Shown: positions 35,207 through 43,298 of the stretch, piece after piece
Layout of the letters: the number at the start of each line of letters is the position of its first letter
Position numbering within the stretch: position 1 is the stretch's first letter
Origin: JBCDHN01 sp965224535
GTDB lineage: Bacteria; Verrucomicrobiota; Verrucomicrobiia; Verrucomicrobiales; DEV007
Assembly (NCBI GenBank): GCA_965224535.1
Contig: CBDCZR010000022.1
Location: forward strand, 124,001 to 188,000
Length of the DNA stretch: 64,000 bases
Reading direction: 5' to 3'
The notes under the pieces: generated by a model
What the model was told of the DNA's origin: nothing
The model's database searches: none
Seen by the model: only the letters and a program-made list of their open reading frames with translations
Translations under genes and position numbers: made by a program

Positions 35207-35594
35207 GGGGCTAAGCCCTGAAATCGAGAATTTTATAAAAACAGGGCAAACTCCCGAACAGGAGCAGAAGAAACAGGCGTCGCAGTCGCGACAATCCAAG
35301 CCTGCGGCAAAGAAAACGCCCACTAGGCACTTACAGCCCGTTGCAAAAGAGCCCGACTCAAAAGAGGCTCAAAAAGCTCAGGAGTTGGCGCAAAGCATCA
35401 CTGTTTCCCTTCACAGTCAGGACCTTAAGCGCCTAGACGAAATCGAGGCCGAGCTTGAAAAACAGGGCCTCCTGCAACGAAATGGAAGGCGGCGCAGGCT
35501 GAGTACTTCTGCGCTAGTTAGGATCGCTATCGCCGGATTTGCCCCCGAAAACGCGCCTCTTAATGACTTATTGGAATCTGCAACTCGGCGTTGA
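35181..35594 (+). CDS. Ribbon-helix-helix partition partner
   Basis: The 137-aa protein (ATG 35181, overlapping parA by 26 nt) has a disordered, Gln/Lys-rich N-terminal half and a C-terminal domain, ITVSLHSQDLKRLDEIEAEL then STSALVRIAIAGF, that matches a ribbon-helix-helix fold. Small RHH proteins act as the DNA-binding partner of ParA in type Ib systems. Binding to the CTTCCCAAGTT repeats is inferred from location. Confidence 0.7.
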   Translation: MPKRRSMAEGLSPEIENFIKTGQTPEQEQKKQASQSRQSKPAAKKTPTRHLQPVAKEPDSKEAQKAQELAQSITVSLHSQDLKRLDEIEAELEKQGLLQRNGRRRRLSTSALVRIAIAGFAPENAPLNDLLESATRR

Positions 35595-35721
35595 GTAGTA
35601 GGAACAAGCGGAGGCTCTTTCCCTCACATCTTTCATTATCGCACAATTTGATCGAGGCCCAATCTCTAGGCTGAGTAGCATTAGGCCAGAAATACGTGAT
35701 ACACTTATATACCTAACAGTT

Positions 35722-36054
35722 ATGAAAGTAATATTAAAGAACTCCTTTGGGGTTTTTGACGGGCATATCAGACTTCAACGATATGCAGATAACAATCGGC
35801 TAGCCATTCTGCTAATGGAGGAAGAAGGTTCCTCTCAGATAGTGTTTAAGGCAACGGTTAACATCCCCGATCTTGACTTGGCCGATGATGAGGTATTCAT
35901 CAAAGGCTGGTCTGAAAATGAAGGCGTGCCTAACGCCTTAATGGATGCGGGAGTGATTGGCCCAATTATTGGCTACGGCCAAACTGGGCGTGCCATGGCG
36001 ACTCGTCACAAGGTACTAATCACTGAAGATGACCTCGAAGCTCAGGCTAGCTGA
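35722..36054 (+). CDS. Small acidic protein, DUF4313-like
   Basis: The 110-aa protein resembles DUF4313, a family of plasmid and phage accessory proteins: LQRYADNNRLAILLMEEEG, then FKATVNIPDLDLADDEVFI and GWSENEGVPNALMDAGV. It is cytoplasmic and of unknown activity. It has its own spacing of about 130 bp from the partition genes and is followed by a strong terminator. Confidence 0.65.
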   Translation: MKVILKNSFGVFDGHIRLQRYADNNRLAILLMEEEGSSQIVFKATVNIPDLDLADDEVFIKGWSENEGVPNALMDAGVIGPIIGYGQTGRAMATRHKVLITEDDLEAQAS

Positions 36055-36079
36055 TCAAAAGGTTTAACAGTTAGAACAC

Positions 36080-36114
36080 GGGAGTCGGGCGAAAGTCCGA
36101 CTCCCCATTTTGTT
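36080..36114 (+). terminator. Intrinsic terminator
   Basis: GGGAGTCGGGC-GAAA-GTCCGACTCCC (36080-36105) forms an 11-bp stem with a GAAA tetraloop, followed by CATTTTGTT. Confidence 0.8.
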
Positions 36115-36334
36115 ACTCACACGCGAGTTTTTCGGCCAAAAGCCCACAAGTGTGAGACCAATTAGCGACCAATAGCCCATGGTAGGAACAGCCGCCATGC
36201 GAGGCTCACTCATCTGCAATCTACTTAAATTCAGTGAGTTGTAACGAAATAGGAAATTCTAACTATTCCGAACATTTTATGCTCAGGTTAGGGCGTTAGA
36301 TTGATACAGGGCGCGAATACCATATTTTTCGAGC

Positions 36335-37042
36335 ATGCACTCACTCAAAAAGCCCGTTCCCTCTGGTCTAAAACTCATCTCCTTCATATCGGCGTTACTC
36401 GTCATTCTTCTAGCATCAGCCTCTTTTGCCCTGAGCTTTGATGCGCTAAAGGAGCTGGCCTCAGAAAATGGATTCAAACTCGCCTTTGCCCCACTGTTTC
36501 CACTCATAATCGATGGTGCCATTGTCGTTTTCTCCCTAAGCGCCCTTCGATTTAGCCTCCATCAGGAATCCTATCTATATCCGATGTTCCTCGTAGTGGC
36601 GGCTACCCTATGTAGTATTTTCTTCAATGTGGCCCATGCCATGCAATCCACCTTGGCCATGGTCATGGCCGGTATTCCTCCTGTGGCGCTTTTCCTTAGT
36701 TTCGAGCAACTCATGCGACAAATTCGCTCTGAGGTTAAGAAAACAGGGCAGTTGAGCTACCTTCAGCGTTTAAGCGACGAAATTCGCCGTTTAGAGGCGA
36801 AAAGGGAGGAACTTAGCTCTGAGGCCAAAGTAGGGGAGAATCGCGCTGAGAGCGAAAATACGGCCGAATTAGCCATGCTTGAGAAGGCGAATACAGCAAG
36901 ACAAACAAAAGTTGCCAGGCGAAGGAGCAAGGTCTCAGAACTCCTCGACATCGGTCAAAAAGCAACGGAGATCGCCCAAACCCTTGATGTCTCCCCAAAA
37001 ACTATCAAACGAGACATTGAGGCCATAGGCAACAATCAGTAG
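36335..37042 (+). CDS. DUF2637 (SpdA-like) membrane protein with C-terminal HTH
   Basis: The 235-aa protein has four predicted membrane segments in residues 12-125 (FISALLVILLASASFALSF, LIIDGAIVVFSLSAL, MFLVVAATLCSIFF, VMAGIPPVALFLSF), then a coiled coil and a C-terminal HTH (GQKATEIAQTLDVSPKTIKR). This is the layout of DUF2637 proteins, best known as spread (Spd) proteins of actinobacterial conjugative plasmids. It supports a transfer-related life style for the element. Confidence 0.75.
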   Translation: MHSLKKPVPSGLKLISFISALLVILLASASFALSFDALKELASENGFKLAFAPLFPLIIDGAIVVFSLSALRFSLHQESYLYPMFLVVAATLCSIFFNVAHAMQSTLAMVMAGIPPVALFLSFEQLMRQIRSEVKKTGQLSYLQRLSDEIRRLEAKREELSSEAKVGENRAESENTAELAMLEKANTARQTKVARRRSKVSELLDIGQKATEIAQTLDVSPKTIKRDIEAIGNNQ

Positions 37043-37070
37043 CCCCGAAGGCAGAACTTCTCAGCCTTTT

Positions 37071-37427
37071 ATGGCCTCAGCTTCAAAGTTGCCTCTCTCA
37101 AGAGAAGCCCGCCTTGAGCGAATTGGCGAAATTCTTGCCCGAGGTGTCACAAATCTTATCGCAAAAGAGCCCGAGCAGAAGCCAAACGGTGCTTGCATTG
37201 AGGACCCGCCAGATCTCAAACCAAAAGAAATCTTGGCTCTCAAATTTGTCCACCGTTTCGGCTCAGCCACTCCCCGCGAAATTCAGGAGCAATTGGACTG
37301 TTCGCGCTCCACAGCAAGCCGCTGCATCAACCACTGGATAGAGCGCGGCCTAGTATCAAAGTCGGGATGCACGAAAGCTGTTCGGATTTGCCTAACTCGA
37401 TTAGGATTGAAAGTAACTTGCTCCTGA
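37071..37427 (+). CDS. Winged-helix regulator
   Basis: The 118-aa protein has a MarR/PadR-like wHTH in its C-terminal half: KPKEILALKFVHRFGSATP, EIQEQLDCSRSTASRCINH, and WIERGLVSKSG. The N-terminal half is helical. It follows the DUF2637 gene by 28 bp and may regulate it or the integrase. Its stop precedes about 550 bp without a gene (37428-37981), in which I saw no strong repeat. Confidence 0.7.
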   Translation: MASASKLPLSREARLERIGEILARGVTNLIAKEPEQKPNGACIEDPPDLKPKEILALKFVHRFGSATPREIQEQLDCSRSTASRCINHWIERGLVSKSGCTKAVRICLTRLGLKVTCS

Positions 37428-37981
37428 ACTAATTTTCCGAAAGGAAGCCCTAATTTTCTTCAGAAAGTGAGGTATCTTCACCCATAATATTGGAGTGAAT
37501 TGACAATCTAACTGTAATTTGGTAGGCTTTTTTCAGAAAGGGTAGCGTAAGGCGGTCAGGCTAATTGAATCATGTCTGCGGACAGGCCAATTGGTCGAGG
37601 CTGCGGAGTAGATTGTATGGTCCTGATTTATCCCCTGTCTATGATTATGTCTGGGTTCAACTCCAGAGAAAATTCGACAGGGTGGCCTTGCGCTACGCCT
37701 TTCACCAATCAATATCTCAATATCTGGCGGTCTCTTTGCCAGGCTAAGCATAAAATGCAAAAGCTACTCAAACCGACCAGATCGCGACCACAAAGCCCAT
37801 GTAGCCCTGGTCGTGAATTGGGTGGCGACAAGCTTCTCAAGTCGCTTAAATCGTGCGGCTTACGCCTCTTTGGTGTCGATATACCAAGCCCTGAGGTAGC
37901 CAAACACCTCAGCCGCCACCAAAACTTCAAAGTTCGTAAAACTTCCCGTTGATCCAAAGTTAGATCGTGCGAACTTCGGTA

Positions 37982-39645
37982 ATGAAATCCGAACGAAACC
38001 TCGTGCGTTGCGCCATCTATAGCCGCGTCTCAACAGACGACCAAACCCGCGGAGAGTACAACTCACTTGAGAGCCAAAGAGACATCTGCGAACACGCAAT
38101 TGCAGTTCATCAACACGAAGGATGGCTCAGTATGGGTTATTTTGAAGACCCTGGCTTTTCGGGTAAAAACATGGAGCGGCCTGGTATCAAACAGTTGGTG
38201 GCAGAAATTGAAGCAGGGCACGTCGATGTGGTAGTTGCCTACAAAATCGACCGTATCACCCGCCACATTGGAGACTTTTACCAATGGTGGCAGCTTTTAG
38301 AGCGAAAAAACGTCCATTTTGTCTCAGCCACTCAATCCTTCGATACCTCCACGCCAATTGGCATGCTCATGCTCAATATGCTGCTTTCTTTTGGCCAGTT
38401 TGAGCGCGAGCTAACAGCAGAACGCGTTACGCACAAGATCGCAGAGCGGGCCAAAAAGGGAAAATGGAACGGCGGCTGGGTGCCAACTGGATATTCTCGA
38501 GACAAAGAAACAAAGGCCCTCATTGTTGAGCCCGAGGAAGCGCCCCTAATCAAACGAATCTTTAAACTCGCCGCCGAGCTAAAAAGCCCAACCGAGGTGG
38601 CTAAAGTGATAAACCAGGAGGGCGTTCGATCCAAGAAACGCACGATAACAACTCGAGATGGGAAGGATAAAATTGTCGGAGGAAAGCGCTTTATTGGTGA
38701 TCGCATAAAGCGAATCGTGAACAATCCAATCTATAAGGGCGTAATTGCCCACGATGGTAAAGAATACCCAGGTGAACACCGTGGTTTGGTCTCTGCAAAG
38801 CTCTGGGAGAGGGCCAATAAAGCCATAAATACAGAGGAGGGGAGAGAGCATTTAGCCTCTCAGGCAAGAAACAAACACGAGCAGATTTTAAAAGGGATTC
38901 TGCGCTGCGGTGAATGTGGAAATGGCCTAACGCCAAAGCCAAGCGGCAAAAAAGACAAAAACGGAAATCCCTATCTCTACTACACCTGTAATGAAGTCTC
39001 AAAAGACGGCAAAGCGTCCACTTGCTCTTTGAGAAACCTACCCGCGCGCCCATTTGAGAATTTCATTATCGATATTGTCGGTGAAATGGGCCGACACCCT
39101 GATGTCATCAAATCCGCCCTTGAGGCCTCAAACAAGGCCAAGAACAAATCTGTCAGAAAGCTAAAATCAAAAATTGCTGAGCTAAATCGAAAGCATCAAT
39201 CTGTCTCCTCTGAACTCAAGGTCTGCATGCAAGCAGCCAAAAAGGGCGGTAGTGCTCATTTAAGCGACGAATTCTTGGCCGAGGCCGAAGAACTCGCCAA
39301 AACCAAGCACGAGCTCGAAACCGAGCGCGAAAAGCTAAAACTCGAGATTGGATTTCAGGAACGGGTTGTGACCGATGAAACCCTTATCGCAGAGGCCCTG
39401 CAAAGGTTCAGGGAAGTCTTCGACACGCTTACATTTGATGATCAAAAGGAGCTTCTTGAGCTCGTTATTCGCTCTATTTCCGTGCGTCGCTTTGACCCCG
39501 AAAAGGAAAAAATGCCAGATCCGAAAGAGGCGTTTGTTACCAAAATGCGAACTTCCTGGTATTTGGTCACGATTCAATTTTATGCAAGCGACTTAGTTTC
39601 AGGCGTTTACAAAAATGGTTCCAAAAGTTCGCAATTGGCCCAAGA
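37982..39645 (+). CDS. Large serine recombinase (integrase) whose frame runs through attR
   Basis: From ATG 37982 the protein has a resolvase domain with catalytic Ser in IYSRVSTDDQ (about residue 17) and RITRHIGDFYQWW, a recombinase domain (VNNPIYKGVIAHDGKEYPG), a zinc ribbon (RCGECGNGL through YYTCNEVS), and a coiled coil (about 385-460). The conserved part ends near FYASDLVSG (about 39600). No stop occurs before the attachment site: the frame continues through tRNA-Ser and into DNA antisense to gatA, to 40294. I end the feature before the tRNA; the biological C-terminus in this integrated state is uncertain. This is the likely integrase of the element. Confidence 0.88.
39621..39638. other. 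Candidate attR
   Basis: CCAAAAGTTCGCAATTGG matches the left copy at 15/18 positions, shared core CAATTGG at 39632-39638. It lies inside the 3' part of the integrase frame and 7 bp from the encoded CCA of tRNA-Ser. Confidence 0.5.
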
Positions 39646-39737
39646 TGGCGGAAGGAGTGGGATTCGAACCCACGGTGAGGTTTCCCCCACACTCGATTTC
39701 GAATCGAGCGCCTTAAACCAGACTCAGCCATCCTTCC
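39646..39737 (-). tRNA. tRNA-Ser (CGA)
   Basis: On the minus strand the sequence begins GGAAGGATGGCTGAG, a class II tRNA. The anticodon stem-loop is CTCGA-TTCGAAA-TCGAG with anticodon CGA, the long variable arm is GTGGGGGAAACCTCAC, the T-arm is GTGGGTTCGAATCCCAC, and the acceptor closes as GGAAGGA/TCCTTCC with G discriminator and encoded CCA. It is the landmark beside which the mobile element is inserted. Confidence 0.95.
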
Positions 39738-39793
39738 AAGGCAAGTCGCATCCAAAATGCGCTCGGGTGGGCAGAACGCAACCGCATTTTTTG

Positions 39794-41236
39794 CTACGGC
39801 AAACTCGGCCGTTTCGTGTGCCAATCGGTGCTTTGCTCGTAGGCGTGGGCCACGCGCAAGACTTCGCTTTCGCCGAAGGCTTTGCCCAAAATTTGAAGGC
39901 CAACGGGCAACCCGTCCGCCACGCCGCACGGCACGCTGATCCCGCAGATGCCCGCCAGATTCGCCGCGATGGTGTAGATGTCCGCCAAGTACATTTGCAA
40001 CGGGTCGCTGGTTTTTTCGCCGAGCTTGAAGGCGGGCCCGGGCGAGGTGGGCGAAACCAGCACGTCCACGGTCTCAAACGCGGCCTCAAAATCGCGCCGG
40101 ATGAGGGTGCGGACTTTTTGCGCGCGGGCGTAGTATTCATCGTGATAGCCGCTGCTAAGCACGTAAGTTCCCAGGATGATGCGGCGTTTCACTTCGTCGC
40201 CAAAACCCTCGGCGCGGCTGCGCTGGTAGTGCGTGTGCAGGTCCTCCACGTTGTTGCTGCGGTGACCGTAGCGCACCCCGTCAAACCGGGCTAAATTCGC
40301 CGAAGCCTCCGCCGTGGCGATGATGTAGTAAACGGCGATGGCGGGCTCGGAATTCGGCAGCGAGACTTCTACAATTTCGCCGCCCAGGGTCTCCAACTGC
40401 CGGATCCCGGCTTCGACCGCCGTTCGCACCTCAGGCTCCATTCCGTCGCCAAAATACTCCGCAGGCATGCCGATTTTCACACCCCTTAGGTCGCCGGTTA
40501 GGGGCGCGGTGTAGTCGGGCACGGCTTTGTCCAGGCTGGTGGAATCCCGCTCGTCAGCGCCGGCGATTGCCTGGAGCAACAGGGCAGAATCCTCCACCGT
40601 CTTCGTCATCGGTCCGATTTGGTCCAGGCTGGAGGCGAAAGCGACCAAGCCGTAGCGCGAAACCCGGCCGTAGCTGGGTTTTAGCCCCACACAACCGCAA
40701 AAACTCGCCGGCTGGCGGATGGAGCCCCCGGTGTCGCTGCCCAGAGCCGCAATCGCCGTGTCCGCGGTCACCACCGCGGCCGAACCGCCGCTGGAGCCGC
40801 CCGGAGCGCGATCCAGCTTCCAGGGATTGCGCGTGGGCTGGATTCCGGAGTTTTCCGTGGAGGAACCCATCGCGAATTCGTCCATGTTGGTGCGCCCCAA
40901 GGGAATGGCCCCGGCCTGGCGCAGCTTGCGAATGACGGTGGCGTCGTAGGGCGCGATGTAGCCGCCTTTCAGGATTTTTGAGCCGCAGGAGCAGGGCCGG
41001 CCCCTCACGTTGATCAAATCCTTGATCGCCACGGGCACTCCGCCTAACGGCTTGGAGAGATCCGCATTTTCGGCCTCGGTCAGAGCCGCTTCGTGGTCGA
41101 GCGAGAGGTAGCCGCCAACATCAGCGTCGCGAGCCTCCGCCGCGGTTCGAATGGCCTCGATGGCGTCTTTTGGCGTGACGTCGCCCGCCTCAAATTGGGC
41201 GCGAAGTTGGGAAATTGTGCATGTTGCGAGGTCCAT
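39794..41236 (-). CDS. gatA: Aspartyl/glutamyl-tRNA amidotransferase subunit A
   Basis: The 480-aa amidase subunit transfers ammonia from glutamine during formation of Gln-tRNA or Asn-tRNA by the GatCAB complex. The Ser-cis-Ser-Lys triad is visible: Lys in VAIKDLINV, Ser in APGGSSGGSAA, and nucleophile Ser in LGSDTGGSIRQPA. I start at ATG 41236 (MDLATCTISQLRAQF), the usual GatA beginning; the open frame to 41455 has no family similarity. gatB and gatC are not in the window. It begins 56 bp upstream of tRNA-Ser on the same strand. Confidence 0.95.
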   Translation of the reverse strand: MDLATCTISQLRAQFEAGDVTPKDAIEAIRTAAEARDADVGGYLSLDHEAALTEAENADLSKPLGGVPVAIKDLINVRGRPCSCGSKILKGGYIAPYDATVIRKLRQAGAIPLGRTNMDEFAMGSSTENSGIQPTRNPWKLDRAPGGSSGGSAAVVTADTAIAALGSDTGGSIRQPASFCGCVGLKPSYGRVSRYGLVAFASSLDQIGPMTKTVEDSALLLQAIAGADERDSTSLDKAVPDYTAPLTGDLRGVKIGMPAEYFGDGMEPEVRTAVEAGIRQLETLGGEIVEVSLPNSEPAIAVYYIIATAEASANLARFDGVRYGHRSNNVEDLHTHYQRSRAEGFGDEVKRRIILGTYVLSSGYHDEYYARAQKVRTLIRRDFEAAFETVDVLVSPTSPGPAFKLGEKTSDPLQMYLADIYTIAANLAGICGISVPCGVADGLPVGLQILGKAFGESEVLRVAHAYEQSTDWHTKRPSLP

Positions 41237-41370
41237 CCGGGTAGGGAATTTGGTTAGGCAGGCGCGGATTGCGCGTTTGGGATTCTCACCCCGGTAAACG
41301 CGCCCGTGGGAATTTTCAAATCCGCGGTTGCCGGTTAAAAACAAAGCACAAACCACAAAGAACAGCCCCG

Positions 41371-42246
41371 TCAGGCCGCCAATTTCTCCCGCGCTGCTTC
41401 CAAGGCCTTGCGCGATGCATTTAGTCCCGCGAATCCGCCAAACTCGATCCCGCAATAGCCGCGAAAGCCGGATTCGAGCACGATTCGCAGCATTTTCACG
41501 AAGTCGATGGAGACGGAGTTGCCGTCATCGTCCCAGCCGCGGTCTTTGACGGAGACACCCTTGGCGAAGGGCAGCAATTCCTCGATGCCACGATAGGAAT
41601 CGTAGGTTTCCTGGCCCGAAATGCGAAAATTCCCGAAATCCGGCAGCGTGCCGCAGCGCTCGTGATCGACGGTGCGGATGACTTGGGCCAGCCACTTGCC
41701 GTTGCTGGAGAGACCGCCGTGGTTTTCGACGATGACGTTGATGTCTGACTTCGCGCCGATTTCGGTGAGTTGCGCCAAGCCGTCTGCGGCCAGTTTCACC
41801 TGCTCTTGCCAGGTCCCGGAGCTGCCGGCGTTAACGCGGATGGAGTGGCAACCGAGGAATTTGGCGGCATCGATCCATTTGCGGTGATTTTGGACCGTTT
41901 GCTTGCGCTTGGCCGAATCGGGATCGCCGATATTGCCCTCGCGGTCGCACATGATGAGCAGGCTGGTTACACCGGCGCCGGCAGCGCGTTTTTTCATTTC
42001 ACCGAGGTAGGTCTCGTCTTTGGCTTTGTCCATAAAGAACTGGTTTACGTATTCGATGGCGCGAATGCCGTGATCGGCGGCGACTTTGGCGAAACCGAGG
42101 TTATCGATTTTTCCGCTGCGCAGATCGGCGACCAGGGTCCACTGGGCGAGGGAGATCTTGAAGAGCGGTTCGTCGGCTTTCACGGCGGTTAGGGTGCAAG
42201 CGGTAGTGGCGGCGCTGGTTGCGATGAAGTGGCGGCGGGTGGTCAT
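41371..42246 (-). CDS. Secreted sugar phosphate isomerase/epimerase-like protein
   Basis: The 291-aa protein has an N-terminal TTRRHFIATSAATTACTL signal, twin-arginine-like, and a TIM-barrel of the xylose-isomerase-like family (AP endonuclease 2 superfamily): GIRAIEYVNQFF, CHSIRVNAGSSG, INVIVENHGGLS, LPDFGNFRI, GVSVKDRGW, GYCGIEFGG. Glu, His and Asp metal ligands sit at these strand ends. ATG 42246 follows AAAGGTG; longer upstream sequence is unconvincing. The substrate, probably a sugar or inositol derivative, is unknown. Confidence 0.85.
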   Translation of the reverse strand: MTTRRHFIATSAATTACTLTAVKADEPLFKISLAQWTLVADLRSGKIDNLGFAKVAADHGIRAIEYVNQFFMDKAKDETYLGEMKKRAAGAGVTSLLIMCDREGNIGDPDSAKRKQTVQNHRKWIDAAKFLGCHSIRVNAGSSGTWQEQVKLAADGLAQLTEIGAKSDINVIVENHGGLSSNGKWLAQVIRTVDHERCGTLPDFGNFRISGQETYDSYRGIEELLPFAKGVSVKDRGWDDDGNSVSIDFVKMLRIVLESGFRGYCGIEFGGFAGLNASRKALEAAREKLAA

Positions 42247-42278
42247 GGGGCACCTTTCGGCTTTGGCGGACGGTCTTG

Positions 42279-43284
42279 TCAACGCGCCTCCTGGGGATTC
42301 GGAAAGAGACTGGAAAAGTAATCCTTAGCGCTGGAAGAATTCTGCGTAAAATTCAGCGAAACGGGAAGCGGGCGGAATTGCTGCACTTTCATCCAGATGA
42401 TGTATTCCGAACCAGGAATGAGTCCTTCGGTTACCTCGGCAAGCAAGATTGCATTGCTCAACCCGTCCGGACGTTGAGTCGGATTATTGACTCGAAAAAA
42501 GTGTGGGGACTTGGGTGCTGGCAAACTTACCTTGACCGGACAGATTCCCATTTGCCGGGTCAATCCGATGGGATAAGCAATAGCCAAGACCCCAGGCTCT
42601 GCTTTGAATCGAAAACCACGGAACAGGTTGCCTTGATACATCAGTGGGGGACAATTGGCCTCGGAGACTTTGCGATCGAACGACCATTGTGAGTCCGTCA
42701 GATTCGGAGTAAACGACGGAAACCGGTTGGCATGTTTCCGAACAAAGTCAGCTTCCCCCCCCTTCTTGCGGATCGAACCGGACGAAGGTGACTCGCAGGG
42801 GTGGCGTTCGGACCTTGTGGTCTGCTATCCAGCTTGCCACCAGTTGATGGGAGGATAGCAACTTCTGAAACTCCTCCGGCTTATTGGTTCTTGGAAACAT
42901 CTGCCACCACGTAACCGAGGCGCCCGGCAAAATCTCGGCCAGACGCGGTTCGCTTCTCGTCGACGAAAGCTCGAGCTGAAAAAGGTTCCCACTTTCTTCC
43001 CACCCAATCCAAAAAATGGCCTGAGTGTCGATTGTCTTCGGCTGACCGGATTGGTTGGCCGCTTCCACCAATAGCCATAGGTTCGCATCGTTGGCAAAAC
43101 CCCCAAAACCCCCTTCTTGAACCGGAATTTCAGGTGGAGCGCGAAATCGGATTTTCAATCCTTCTATCTCTTGAGACCACTCCGAAGTGATCCAACCCGA
43201 CAGATCGACATTTCCTCGAACCTCAGCGGATACAATCTTCAGCGTTAGAAACAAAATTGTCGGTATAGCCGTCGCCATTTTCAT
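42279..43284 (-). pseudogene. Secreted protein gene split by a poly-G frameshift
   Basis: The 5' frame (43284 to stop 42748, 178 aa) has a signal peptide (MATAIPTILFLTLKIVSA) and ends abruptly at an eight-G tract (plus-strand C tract, 42755-42762). With one G fewer the frame would continue as GEADFVRKHANRFP..., through about 157 more residues to the stop at 42279, ending LFPNPQEAR. The joined product would be about 335 aa. The 3' frame reads like a folded protein (MYQGNLFRGFRF, GSEYIIWMKVQQF). The tract could be a mutation, a phase-variable switch, a slippage site or a sequencing error. It lies 15 bp after the 1236-aa lipoprotein gene and probably belongs with it. Confidence 0.65.
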
Positions 43285-43298
43285 ACGCCAACTCCACG

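Larger units (their letters stand above)
10407..39638. mobile_element. Integrated plasmid-like element beside tRNA-Ser (about 29.2 kb)
   Basis: Related 18-bp sequences, CCAAANNTTCNCAATTGG, occur at 10396-10413 and 39621-39638, 15 of 18 bases identical. Between them GC content falls and codon use changes, and the gene content is that of a plasmid or ICE: serine and tyrosine recombinases, RepA with iterons, ParA, SSB, coupling ATPase, toxin-antitoxin. Removing the interval would join galM to tRNA-Ser and gatA, a normal chromosomal arrangement. Boundaries are inferred from this short repeat and the composition change; no empty site is available for comparison. The orientation places the integrase at the right end. 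Confidence 0.75.

Noticed and set aside
37967..40294. A 775-aa recombinase ORF
   Set aside because: The last 200 or more codons are antisense to tRNA-Ser and gatA; only the part to about 39,640 is recombinase.
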